Origin: Schistosoma haematobium | Taxonomy: Eukaryota > Platyhelminthes > Trematoda > Strigeidida > Schistosomatidae | Direction: 5' to 3' | NCBI RefSeq assembly: GCF_000699445.3 | Contig: NC_067196.1 | Location: forward strand, 73,725,864 to 73,789,863 | DNA: 64,000 bases | Part shown: one piece after another, positions 10,516 to 20,690 of the stretch | Numbering within the stretch: the first letter of the stretch is position 1 | Layout: each line of letters opens with the position of its first letter | The notes under the pieces: generated by a model | What the model saw: the letters and a program-made list of their open reading frames with translations, nothing else | The model's database searches: none | What the model was told of the DNA's origin: nothing | Made by a program: the position numbers and the translations under genes

Positions 10516-11421
10516 ATGGCGATTTCTTTAGAACAGTTGCGGTTAATATCACAGCACCAGCAGAAGTTGTTAGCCTTGCAACAACAACTATTGAGCACAC
10601 TTTTCACTCGACCAGAAAATAAGAAATCTGTTTATGATGCAGTAACAGACATTTCAGAAGCGTATCTAGTGGATGGTTCAAATCCCTTTATACCTGAATC
10701 ACAACGTAATATTTGTAACGTTTCCGGCTCACAGCAAGAAAATCCTGTGCTGAATGCTCATAAAGTTGTGGCAATACGAGATTATCAAGAGCCAGACCCT
10801 GTAGATGAAGCCCGGAGTGCAGAATTGAATGAAGCACTACTGGTCCTGTCTAGCTCTGAAAATAACTTTCAGCTAGAACAAATTTATGGTCCACGTGATA
10901 TTAACCAAGAAAGCTATGGGGACTCGTATTCAGAAAATAACTGTAGTGACACAACGAACCCAATTATACCGAATGTTACTCAAAATCATTGTGAGACAGA
11001 AACTTATATTGAATCAGCTTATCCGATTTCTAATGACAATGTATCAGACATGGGTTCTCAGAACAATGCATGTTATTTTGATGAAATTTCTTATAAAATT
11101 CAGCAAAATATATCAGCTGAGTCAAATTATGGTCAAAAGTCTAATTTAATTTTGTTAGATGATGATTTCCGTAATGATCCATTATCCACTGATGAAATTC
11201 CTAATGGATTTGAAAGTAATGCTTCAGAAGAATTAAACTTTGACCTCAAATCAAAGGTCGTTCATTATCATCTAGTCGTTTCTAGTGGATCCGACATTCA
11301 ATGCGAGAAACGTCGTCTAAATAAAGTCCTATTATTTGTAACTTGGAGATATAAGGATCCGACATTGTTTCGCGGAGTAGGAGAATGTTGGAGAATTAAA
11401 AGTTATGCATACTATTTTTAA
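10516..11421 (+). CDS. Gag-remnant open frame, array unit 8 (301 aa)
   Basis: Shares D215 and N130 with unit 1 but has D53, Q63, A102 and V288 like its neighbours. Distant units therefore share sites that close units do not, which points to sequence exchange within the array. Confidence 0.55.
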   Translation: MAISLEQLRLISQHQQKLLALQQQLLSTLFTRPENKKSVYDAVTDISEAYLVDGSNPFIPESQRNICNVSGSQQENPVLNAHKVVAIRDYQEPDPVDEARSAELNEALLVLSSSENNFQLEQIYGPRDINQESYGDSYSENNCSDTTNPIIPNVTQNHCETETYIESAYPISNDNVSDMGSQNNACYFDEISYKIQQNISAESNYGQKSNLILLDDDFRNDPLSTDEIPNGFESNASEELNFDLKSKVVHYHLVVSSGSDIQCEKRRLNKVLLFVTWRYKDPTLFRGVGECWRIKSYAYYF

Positions 11422-11899
11422 GAAAAATCAAAACGCCGGGAACAGACATGTCAGTCTCAGTGCAAGGAAAAACTGATAATTCTTCATTGCCTAGACGATG
11501 GACTGATCGAAAGCACAAGCCAGTCACTCAGTTGCAGTTGGACCTAGCACCAGATCCTACGAATCTGCTCAAAGGGGAGGTGTTAGCGGGACATAGGCTG
11601 GATTAAAGCATGCTCAATGCATGATTGCTTTGTGCACTCTGATTGGCTAATTCTTATCCAATCAGCACTAGTCGATAGTTGGAGAATACTCTAGAATCTT
11701 CTCATGTAAAAACTATAAATATACTGACGTTTTCTCTATTGTGCTTCCTACTGGCTTCTGACTTGCTATTTGGAATATAATCTCTTTCCTGTTCAACCGT
11801 GTTCTGATTTGGGTACTTGTCGAGTGAATCGGTGTCCGAGAATACTAAGCAATAGGAATAGCTGGGTCATAACCGTAAGAAAAGAGAGAGATTATAACA
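11386..11899 (+). repeat. LTR 9 of the array
   Basis: 514 bp with TG...CA ends, preceded by the T-interrupted polypurine tract. Small indels keep a frame open from an ATG inside this LTR (11770) through the primer-binding site into the unit 9 frame. Confidence 0.85.
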
Positions 11900-11925
11900 G
11901 TGGCGACGGGGAAAAACTAAAGAAA

Positions 11926-12885
11926 ATGGCGATTTCTTTAGAACAGTTGTGGTTAATATTACAGCACCAGCAGAAGTTGTTAGCCTTGCAACAACAACTA
12001 TTGAGCACACTTTTCACTCGACCAGAAAATAAGAGATCTGTTTATGATGCAGTAACAGACATTTCAGAAGCGTATCTAGTGGATGGTTCAAATCCCTTTA
12101 TACCTGAATCACAACGTAATATTTGTAACGTTTCCGGCTCACAGCAAGAAAATCCTGTGCTGAATGCTCATAAAGTTGTGGCAATACGAGATTATCAAGA
12201 GCCAGACCCTGTAGATGAAGCCCGGAGTGCAGAATTGAATGAAGCACTACTGGTCCTGTCTAGCTCTGAAAATAACTTTCAGCTAGAACAAATTTATGGT
12301 CCACGTGATATTAGCCAAGAAAGCTATGGGGACTCGTATTCAGAAAATAACTGCAGTGACACAACGAACCCAATTATACCGAATGTTACTCAAAATCATT
12401 GTGAGACAGAAACTTATATTGAATCAGCTTATCCGATTTCTAATGACAATGTATCAGACATGGGTTCTCAGAACAATGCATGTTATTTTGATGAAATTTC
12501 TCATAAAAATCAGGAAAATATATCAGCTGAGTCAAATTATGGTCAAAAGTCTAATTTAATTTTGTTACATGATGATTTCCGTAATGATCCATTATCCACT
12601 GATGAAATTCCTAATGGATTTGAAAGTAATGCTTCAGAAGAATTAAACTTTGACCTCAAATCAAAGGTCGTTCATTATCATCTAGTCGTTTCTAGTGGAT
12701 CCGACATTCAATGCGAGAAACGTCGTCTAAATAAAATCCTATTATTTGTAACTTGGAGATATAAGGATCCGACATTGTTTCGCGGAGGAGGAGAATGTTG
12801 GAGAATTAAAAGTTATGCATACTTTTTTAAGAAAAATAAAAACGCCGGGAACAGACATGTCAGTCTCTGTGCAAGGAAAAAGTGA
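11926..12885 (+). CDS. Gag-remnant open frame, array unit 9 (319 aa)
   Basis: Last complete unit. It has the W9/L12 N-terminus, D53, Q63, A102, S130, H193, N195, H215, P229, D260, I271 and G288. The same frame is open from 11770 in the preceding LTR, which would add 52 residues. I prefer the internal ATG at 11926 because it is the one conserved in all nine units. Confidence 0.55.
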   Translation: MAISLEQLWLILQHQQKLLALQQQLLSTLFTRPENKRSVYDAVTDISEAYLVDGSNPFIPESQRNICNVSGSQQENPVLNAHKVVAIRDYQEPDPVDEARSAELNEALLVLSSSENNFQLEQIYGPRDISQESYGDSYSENNCSDTTNPIIPNVTQNHCETETYIESAYPISNDNVSDMGSQNNACYFDEISHKNQENISAESNYGQKSNLILLHDDFRNDPLSTDEIPNGFESNASEELNFDLKSKVVHYHLVVSSGSDIQCEKRRLNKILLFVTWRYKDPTLFRGGGECWRIKSYAYFFKKNKNAGNRHVSLCARKK

Positions 12886-13308
12886 TAATTCTTCATTGCC
12901 TAGACAATGGACTGATCGAAGCACAAGCCAGTCACTCAGTTGCAGTTGGACCTAGCACCAGATCCTACGAATCTGCTCAAAGGGGAGGTGTTAGCGGGAC
13001 ATAGGCTGGATTAAAACATGCTCAATGCATGATTGCTTTGGTGCACTCTGATTGGCTAATTCTTATCCAATCAGCACTAGTCGATAGTTGGAGAATACTC
13101 TAGAATCTTCTCATGTAAAAACTATAAATATACTGACGTTTTCTCTATTGTGCTTCCTACTGGCTTCTGACTTGCTATTTGGAATATAATCTCTTTCCTG
13201 TTCAACCGTGTTCTGATTTGGGTACTTGTCGAGTGAATCGGTGTCCGAGAATACTAAGCAATAGGAATAGCTGGGTCATAACCGTAAGAAAAGAGAGAGA
13301 TTATAACA
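12796..13308 (+). repeat. LTR 10, terminal LTR of the array
   Basis: 513 bp ending ATAACA. The next bases are GTAATGTAG, not the primer-binding site, so host sequence begins here. The left end of the array is outside the window, so a target-site duplication cannot be checked. Confidence 0.85.
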
Positions 13309-14225
13309 GTAATGTAGTCACATAGAGTTGAAGTTTTTCAGTATATGCATAGAAAATCAATGAACTAATGTTGGAAGCCTGTATTTCCAACAACCTCAGT
13401 CTTGTATTTGTGCATTTAAGGATTCCTAGCTTTCACTGTTCAGTTGAACAACACCATCAACACTCATATTTTAAATAAAAGTGAGCTTTTCGGTCATTTT
13501 GCATGTTCTAAGTCTATTCGCCTGACCGTCATTAGTTTCGTCTGTTGATTTCATTATCTTCGTATATCTTTCTGTATACCTATTGATTATCTCGTGTGCG
13601 TTTGCTACAGTTGCCACTACCGTATAAGCACAACTATGTGAAATTATTACGATGAATTACAAGGTAGTAATGTGATTTAATGACAATTATAATGAGAAGT
13701 GAACATTTAGAACATGTTTTGACAGAATACACAGCGTAAAAGTACGTGTGATGAAATCCCGCAATTCACGATCCACTGGAAAATAAAAAGTGAATGCATC
13801 TGGACCATTGTAAACAGTTTTGAACCATGTAGCTGAAAGTCTGCGACCACTGATCGCGGTTATCTAACTGACCCCAACCGGATAATTCAAACTTACTAAC
13901 ATGGCTCAGACCAACAGCAAATTATTTTATGAAGTGACCTCTGACCACACGAATGAATATACATCAGTATGTCTTTTAATTTCTAATGGCACTCTGAAGT
14001 TCTTCAAATTTGATCGATTCATTTTGTTTGTGGTTGTACAAGTTAGTCAGCATACATAAATATAGAATTTTCATTTCACTGTGGTGTATCCAATCCTTTA
14101 CTAAACATAGATTCAGGGTTTTTTATCGCTTATCTGTAACTATCTAGTGTTTAAGCACACTAAATGTCTCTTTTAAATATACATCACTTAATTTTTTTCT
14201 TAATTTTACTCGTTTCTCTGTTTAG
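13309..14225. other. Presumed intron between the array and the HECTD1-like exon
   Basis: AT-rich sequence with no convincing coding exon. A short LINE relic lies at 13825-13925. The segment ends in a pyrimidine-rich tract and AG directly before the exon at 14226. Confidence 0.5.
13825..13925 (-). mobile_element. Short 3'-terminal LINE coding relic
   Basis: About 100 bp resembling the minus-strand LINE at 15807-15895. Shared blocks include the reverse complement of the ..GSWAM..-like start and CATGGCTCAGACC. It is diverged and carries no open frame. Confidence 0.5.
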
Positions 14226-17200
14226 CTTTTCGGATTTTCGTCTTATCCATTGAAAGATGTTTATCATTGGGAAGCAACAACGACAATACCAAGAACTACT
14301 AATAATTCTACAGAAGAATCATTGTATAAAAATGTGGCAGAGAATCCACAATCTGTTGTCCCTGTTTCAATTCATAATATTGAAAAATATTTACAATTAA
14401 CATTGGGCTTTTGTCTGGATAAAGGTATTCGTAAACAATTGGATGCATTCAAAGGTATAATTTTGCATTATTTTTCAGTAATTTTTCACTATTATTATTA
14501 TTATTACTATTATTATTGTTATTATTATTATTATTATTAATTATTAATTATTAATTATTAATTATTTATTTATTTATTAAGTACTGATTAATATTATCGA
14601 CTTTGAGCCATGCTTTGGTTTTGAGGCTTAGTGATGCAATGATGTTGGTTCTCAAACTGAAATGAGAGGCACTGGATTCTAACGGGTGGTTTAGTCGTTA
14701 GAAATAGAAAGTTTTAATCACTGAGTCACTTCTTCATAACGGTTGTGTACTTGTACTTTGATTTCTATGAGAGCTTAAAAAATGAAGTGTTTACCATTGA
14801 TAACCATTCTATTAGGTTATATGAGGAAAAATACACATAAAACGTTGTTTATTGTTAAGTAGAGAATTGTTTGAGAAGATACACTGGAACTCAAGAAGCA
14901 CGAAATAACTCTTTTCCATCCTACTCAAGAAAGTGCTGAAGAGTGTGGTTGAATTCAATTCATGATGGATACTATATAATTCAAATTCATTTGGTGTTGT
15001 TTGCTTGTATCTCCCCATTGTTGTTCAGGGCTGCAATTGATCATTCTGTTATTGGCATATGTGTATCCTATGCTGATTGCCTCGATATTACCTTAAGTCA
15101 CAAGCTTCATAAGCAACGATGGATGGTGGTTAGCAGTGAAATCAGGGACGCGCGTTTTGTCCTGTCGGGGACTCGTCAGCTGGATGTACCGGCATTCCAG
15201 AGTTGCTTATAAAGCTTGTGATTTAAACAATATCGAGGCAATCAGCACAGGATGCACATATACCAACAAGAGACTGATCAATTACAGTCTTAAACAACAA
15301 TGGGAAGATACAAGCAAACAACAAATGAATTTAATCTATATATTATCCATCATGAATTGGATCCAACCACTCTCTTTAACACTCCGTTATGTTTATGGCA
15401 GTACACTCTATTTTCAATAATCACCAAATTGATATGAAAAGATCAAAATAATCCAGACATGCCTTCCGAATTACAAAGAGAGGCGACTAGCTGAAGCGTT
15501 CCACATTATGCTAAATCCCTCTGCCCTCAAACGGGAAGAAGTCAGTCAGTCAGCTACAACGTAGGACCAGGCACATATATGCATCGGTCCAAGTTGCCAT
15601 ACCTCATTAACACAACAAGATGGACATCGCATTCATAAAAGTAGTTAATTCAGAGGTGGTAATATATAAAAGAATGATTGCAATAAGGATATAGTACAGG
15701 AAGAAAGAATTAGTTCGTAGAAAGAAAGATATGAAGCGATTTTGATCTCTTAGTTTAAGGGAAGACAGAGAGTGTATACACCGACGCCATTGTGATCGAT
15801 TCTGAGCCATGTCACCAAGAGTCTCCAACCATTGGTTACGATAGTCACGCGGACCCTAACCAAGTAGTCTGCATCTATCAGCATGGCTCAGACCACAAGT
15901 TAGTGACTTCAAGCACTTATGCCACGTTTTGGTTTGGTCGCCCCTAACTTTCTTCCAACCATCTCGAACACCGGTTAGCATTGCACGTCGTGTTATTCGG
16001 TGTTCGGGCATACGTAACACGTGGCCCAACCATCTCAGTCGATGAAGATTCATAACCTTATCAACTGATTTACCATCATTCCCTAATACCCTGCGTCTAA
16101 CTTCACTATTACTTACCCGGTGATCCCAGCAGACGCCAGCAATATTTCTGAGGCATCTGTGGTCAAATACTAGTAGCTCACGAGTGTCTTCTACTCTTAA
16201 TGGCCATGTTTCGCTGCCGTAAATTAAAACAGAACGAACTGCCGCGCAGTATACGCGTCCTTTTATTGGTAGACGGATATCTCGCCTTCGCCAAAGTTGA
16301 CGTAAGTTGGTAAAAGCCAAAAGAGCTTTTCGAATCCGTGCTGAGATTTCGTCAGACACCAACCCATTAGGACTGATCAGACTTCCAAGATAAGTGAAGT
16401 TGCCAACGCGTTCGACTACTTCACTCCCAATCCTTAGTTCAGGTGTTGACGCAGACCAGTCCTGAAGCAACAACTTGCATTTAGAGGGAAAGAAGCGCAT
16501 CCCAAACATTCTGGCATTGTTGCTTAGTGCTACCAAAAGACTCTGCATTTTGTCAGCGTCTTCAGTAAACAGGACTATATCATCCGCGTATTCTAAGTCG
16601 ATAAGTGGACCTCCTGGAAAGGGATCAATACCCGAGAATTCAGTAGACGAGAATGCTATTTCCATCAATAGGTCTATGATGAAGTTAAACAAAAATGGAG
16701 AAAGTGGACAGCCTTGACGGACACCACTTGAGGTTGCAAAAGCAGATGAAAGTTCGCCATAAGCTCTGGCTCGACTGGTAGTGTTCGAGTAGAGAGCCTT
16801 CACAAGGTTTATGTACTTCTGAGGTACGCCTTTCAATGTTCGACGGAAAGAAGTCATGAATATTCATCCAATCTGGACTGTTTATCCAGACAATTACTCT
16901 TGACCTTATTTATTATTTTTACGCACAGTCGGACTCACCTTCAACCCACTACTTTATATTACTAATACGTACATTTTTCATTCTGACAAAAAAATTAATA
17001 CATACATACATACAAATTCACTTTGACCAAGAATAGATCAACATATTCAAACCTATTATGATTTTAATGATACTAAAAATACTCTGCATTGTTTCCTTTG
17101 TACTATTTAAACTTGTGTTAATTTAATTCGGCTATTTATGTACTCTGAAGAAGTGGCTTCATTAAGTCATGAAACATGAAAAATACGATATATCTGCGCA

Positions 17201-17799
17201 TTAAGATATAACAAATATATATTCCGATAATGATATTAGAAGACGAAGATTATCATTATCGAAATTTATCAAAGGGACTAATTGTTTTAAATATATATTC
17301 ATTACAATCTCTTTTTATTTAAAATGATATATTATTCTCTTTTTTTTATTATTTTTGCTTTGTAGATGGTTTTGAGCGTGTATTACCACTTCATTGGTTA
17401 GCGTTATTTACTGGCACAGAATTAGGTGAATTAATTGCTGGGGATTCAGTAGTTCATTGGACACGTGAAGATCTACTTGCGTATACAGTACCAAGTTTAG
17501 GTTTTACTAAACAATCACCAACATATCAAATGTTAATTAATGTATTATGTAATTTTAATTCATCTGAACGTCGTGCTTTCTTACAATTTACTACTGGTTG
17601 TTCTAGTCTACCACCAGGTGGTTTAAAAAATTTACATCCACGTTTAAGAATTGTACGCAAAGAAATAACAAATAGTGGACCATATCCTAGTGTGAATACA
17701 TGTGTACATTATTTAAAATTACCAGAATATCAATCAGAGAAAGAATTACGTACACGTTTATTACAAGCAACAAAAGAAATTGGTTTTTATTTAAATTAA
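14226..17799 (+). CDS. HECTD1: HECTD1-like HECT E3 ubiquitin ligase, last two exons (partial)
   Basis: Exon 14226-14454 follows a TTTAG acceptor and ends AAAG before a GTATAA donor. Exon 17366-17799 follows TTTGTAG. The G of the first joins AT of the second as an Asp codon, and the frame runs to TAA at 17797-17799. The first exon encodes YHWEATTT, SIHNIEKYLQLTLGFCLDKG and RKQLDAF. The second encodes DGFERVLPLHW, AFLQFTTGCSSLPPGGLKNL and YPSVNTCVHYLKLPEY. The Cys at 17701-17703 is the HECT residue that takes ubiquitin as a thioester from an E2 before passing it to substrate. The last about 100 residues resemble HECTD1 more than TRIP12, notably PPGG and VNTCVHYLKLPEY. The protein ends GFYLN. 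Upstream exons are outside the window, so the LTR array appears to lie in an intron of this gene. Confidence 0.88.
14488..14578. repeat. TTA/TTAATTA-type microsatellite
   Basis: A run of ATT units turns into ATTA and TTTA units. It lies 34 bp past the exon donor site and contributes a false Tyr-rich extension if the exon is read through. Confidence 0.9.
14943..15365 (-). repeat. Inverted Sm-alpha-like SINE pair around a hammerhead relic
   Basis: Arms at about 14950-15119 and 15198-15365 are near reverse complements. Examples are TGTTTGCTTGTATCTCCCC on the left against the complement of GGGAAGATACAAGCAAACA on the right. Between them the minus strand carries a hammerhead-like core. The minus-strand body resembles the second copy at 30530-30850. 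The RNA could fold into a long hairpin with the ribozyme in the loop. Confidence 0.7.
15131..15190 (-). ncRNA. Sm-alpha-type hammerhead ribozyme, degenerate
   Basis: On the minus strand: CUGACGAG, stem II GUCC/GGAC, then AAAA where GAAA is expected, stem III ACGCGCGU, and a GUC cleavage triplet. The core G (G12) is replaced by A, and stem I is partly mismatched, so strong self-cleavage is unlikely. Sm-alpha hammerheads are known in schistosomes. Confidence 0.7.
15540..16857 (-). mobile_element. 5'-truncated LINE with reverse transcriptase C-terminal half
   Basis: The minus-strand frame 16857-15856 (333 codons) starts inside an RT domain. It has SGVRQGCPLSPFLFNF, the catalytic LEYADDIVLF motif, FTYLGS and a C-terminal region with RLRWLGHVLRM. 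No endonuclease domain is present and the frame has no genuine start, so the copy is 5'-truncated at about 16857. The frame is broken near 15850 and picks up as WLETLGDMAQNRSQWRRC at 15780-15840. The 3' untranslated part runs to a CTGA repeat tail at about 15540. It is a LINE lineage distinct from the RTE copy at 22187, and the same family occurs at 19064-20290 and 40674-40978. It lies antisense in the HECTD1-like intron. Confidence 0.8.
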
Positions 17800-17845
17800 T
17801 TATCTTTATTCATTCTTTTTAAGTTTTTTCTTTGTGATGAAAACT

Positions 17846-17851
17846 AATAAA
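17846..17851 (+). terminator. Candidate polyadenylation signal of the HECTD1-like gene
   Basis: AATAAA 47 bp after the stop codon. It is the first perfect match downstream, but the region is AT-rich so chance occurrence is possible. Confidence 0.45.
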
Positions 17852-19063
17852 CCAACAAATATTTAATTATTCTAAATTGTCTCGTTGTCATTTTTATATT
17901 CTACTCGTTTATTTTTACATAAACGTAAAAAAATTTACAAATAGTGGACAGTTAATAATAATGATGACGGTGACAACAACTAATATAGTTTCTCTTTAAT
18001 AATTTTTTTCTTTCTTTCACAAGATTACAAGTGATAAAATAGATTCTTATCAGATCCAAGTGTTCCATCATATTTCAATATGTTCTAATGATGATAATCT
18101 ATCCGTCAGTAAGCAATGTCGGATCATTGCCTGTTTAAGTGGATTGAACTGAATTATGACCTGAAAGTATATATTTATATATAACCAAAGAAATTGATTT
18201 TCGAAAGCAGTGTATCATACTACAGTCATTCTAATAATAATGGCATGAATAAATAGAATAGTTTGACAAGGAAGAAAATTTATAATCTATTGTTTTTATA
18301 ATGCCGACAAAACGAAATGAATAATTATGATGAAGTAGATCATTAGCATGATGCATGATTTCGGTTTCCTTTCACAGTACTATTTCACTTCCCATTTACT
18401 GACTCTAACTTTATTCATTTATCATCCGTATCACCAAAAAAAGACTTTGATTTTGTTTATTTTGTTAGTATGTTTTTATTTATGTTTATGCAGTGGTTAT
18501 TTATTTATTAATTTGTTTACTGGTAATACTTTATTTTGTAATGTAGACACTCCTTGAAGAATTGTGTATTATTTGGGACATTCACGTATATTACTGTTAT
18601 AAAATAAATGTGTTTATTTAATAAACAGTATTAAAACAGTCACTAGATGATAGTATTTTCACATTTTTACTCTGGGGGGGGGGCTATCCGTTAGTAAGAA
18701 ATAATTTTTTTAAAGATCATTTAACTTTATGTAGTTAGTGATAAGTCTTGAAAATTGAACGCTATATTCGTTTCCTAAGCTATTCTGTAACCCCCAAGCT
18801 AGAACTATACAGTGACCTGAACAACGAGAGAGAAGACGCAAAGTATGCGAGAAGTAGTTTACTCCAAGGTTCATTTTAACACAGAAAATATAGGGTTTTT
18901 ATAATATTTTTAAATGTCCTTGGGCTGCTCGAAGATTCTGGAATGCTACTTAACATAGTAGCAGTATAGCAATCAGCCAATCAGAACCTCTACATGTGAC
19001 GTTACACTTCCTTGATATTTTTGGCTAAAACTTCAAGTGAATGCTGATTGGATGAAACGCTTC
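17852..19063. other. Intergenic AT-rich sequence
   Basis: No supported gene. It contains a 10-base G run near 18674 and several AATAAA matches. The open frame at 18348-18557 is short, Phe/Leu-rich and looks like chance. Confidence 0.5.
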
Positions 19064-20290
19064 TTTCTTTATTTATTTGTACACATAAATATTGGTACAA
19101 GAGGGCACCAAATATATATGCGCCACACAAAACAATAAGAATTTGAAGAGAAGGAAGAAAAAAAAGATAAGGGGCGTGAAAAAAAGGAACAATATCGAAG
19201 AGGTTGGTGTAAGGTAGTGTAGTAATAATCATAGTAATAATGAGGGGACGGAAAGGTACAATCAGAAGAAGTCTTTCAGTTAAGGGAGACACAACCACTT
19301 TTTATGAAGAAAGTAAAAGAAGGTTACAGCAGGATCGCCACTGGCTTCTATTCTGAGCCATATCTGATAACGTCTCTAGCCACTGTGTCGTACTATCTCT
19401 GGGACCCCAACCAGGGAGTCGTGAAGGACCGACAGAAGCCAGCCCTTTGCAGCTTTCTCTCATACCACGACACCATGTCATACACTGACCACCTCTCCGC
19501 TTCTTCCAACCAGTCCCAGAGTCGGCAAATAATGCACGACGTGGAATTCTCTGGGACGACATTTGTAGAACATGTCCAAGCCACCGAAGTCGGTGTTTCA
19601 AGATGGTGACACCAATTGAATTATCGTCTCTGCACCCGAACACACGATGCCGAACCTCTGCATTACTAACATGGTGTTGCCACTGAATGTTAGCAATCCT
19701 TCGGAGACAGCGATGATCGAACACAGAGTCGTCTAACATCCTCAACTCGGAGAGGCCAGGTTTCACAAGCATAGAGCTGAACCGCTCTCACCGACACGTT
19801 GTAGATCCGACCTCTTACAGCCAGACTAACATCACGAAGGCGCCAAAGGTGGTCTAGATTGGCATAAGCCGCTCTGGCTTTCACTATACGTGCATTGATC
19901 TCATCACTCATACCACCACCAGCACTTATGCAGCTACCCAGATACACGAACTTCTCGACTACTTCTACCTGCTCACCATCCAGGGTGAGTACAGGATTAG
20001 AACCCTGCCAGTCTTGTAGAAGTACCCTGCACTTCGATGGTGCAAAGCACATACCCATACCTACGGACACTGATTGCCAACTGATTAAGTGCGGATTGCA
20101 TGCCTTGGGCCTTATCGCACAGTAAGACAATATCATCCGCATACTCAAGGTCGAGAAGTCTTTCTCCAGGCAACAGATCCACACCACCATTACTGACATC
20201 CATCAGAGCTGTTTCCAGAATGTCATCCTTGGCAAAGTTTCCTGATCCTTGCTTGTCTTTTGCAAGAAACTTTCTGGATCACTCCAACAG
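19064..20290 (-). mobile_element. 5'-truncated LINE, second copy of the 15.5-kb family
   Basis: On the minus strand, RT codons include LDLEYADDIVLLCD, KCRVLLQDWQGS, FVYLGSCISAGGG and HRLRWLGHVLQM, ending WLETLSDMAQNRSQWRSC. At least two frameshifts split the frame (near 20010 and 19710). The low-coordinate side (19064-19300) is the A-rich 3' untranslated region. The left RT half and endonuclease are missing. Confidence 0.75.
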
Positions 20291-20529
20291 TTAGTTGATT
20301 GGTAATTGGTGATAGGAATTGTACCGACATATCAATACACTTGTTATCATAAATCCTGTGTATCGTACGGTTTGATACAAAGAAATACCGCATACAAATT
20401 CGATTAATTTTCGCACAGATCCGTCAAGCTCATTATTATTGTTTGAAAGTTTATTTAGGTAAGAAAACATAAATTCTTATCTCAGGCTTCATATTTCTTG
20501 ATGCAATTAAAAATACTCAATCAATTAGA

Positions 20530-20690
20530 CCCTTATAGGTCCTGGGTTCGAATGTCGCGAGGCGGGATCGTGGATGGGTATTGCCGAGGAATCCCACAAT
20601 AGGACAAAACGGCCGTCTAGTGCTTCCAGGTTTTCCATAGTGGTCTAGCTTTAATTGACTCATGATCTCAACTATTAAAAATTACTATAA
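20530..20690 (+). repeat. Hammerhead-bearing tRNA-like repeat, copy 1
   Basis: It starts with a box-B-like GGTTCGAAT, followed by the hammerhead relic at about 20578-20623 and the tail ending in AATATCCAAGGAAAA. The ribozyme core is damaged: CUGAGGA has become CCGAGGA and GAAA has become AAAA. Confidence 0.65.

Larger units (their letters stand above)
1..13308 (+). mobile_element. Tandem array of non-autonomous LTR retrotransposon units (LTR + internal, about 1.41 kb)
   Basis: Ten complete LTRs alternate with nine complete and one partial internal segment, all in the same orientation. The internal ATGs are spaced 1406-1419 bp apart. Each internal segment starts with a tRNA-like primer-binding site and ends with a purine run directly before the TG of the next LTR, so this is LTR-retrotransposon architecture and not an anonymous satellite. 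The internal segments (896-897 bp) have no protease, reverse transcriptase, RNase H or integrase motif, so the units would need enzymes from another element. The array enters the window from the left in mid-unit. On the right it stops at an LTR end not followed by a primer-binding site. Copies differ only by scattered substitutions and small indels. Growth by unequal LTR-LTR recombination is an inference. Confidence 0.88.
14455..17365 (+). other. Last intron of the HECTD1-like gene (2.9 kb)
   Basis: GT...AG intron holding a TTA-type microsatellite, an inverted Sm-alpha-like repeat with a hammerhead relic, and a minus-strand LINE fragment. It ends in a T-rich tract and TAG. No other coding signal was seen. 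Confidence 0.8.

Noticed and set aside
1..13308. CRISPR-like or rDNA-like reading of the tandem array
   Set aside because: Units are about 1.4 kb with LTR ends, primer site and purine tract. There are no short spacers and no rRNA sequence.
14250..14540. 96-codon frame ending in a Tyr-rich run
   Set aside because: It starts at TTG and runs past a clear splice donor into a microsatellite. The real coding part is the HECT exon 14226-14454.
18348..18557. Hydrophobic 69-codon frame, possible small membrane protein
   Set aside because: It is a T-rich chance frame with no splice, promoter or homology support.
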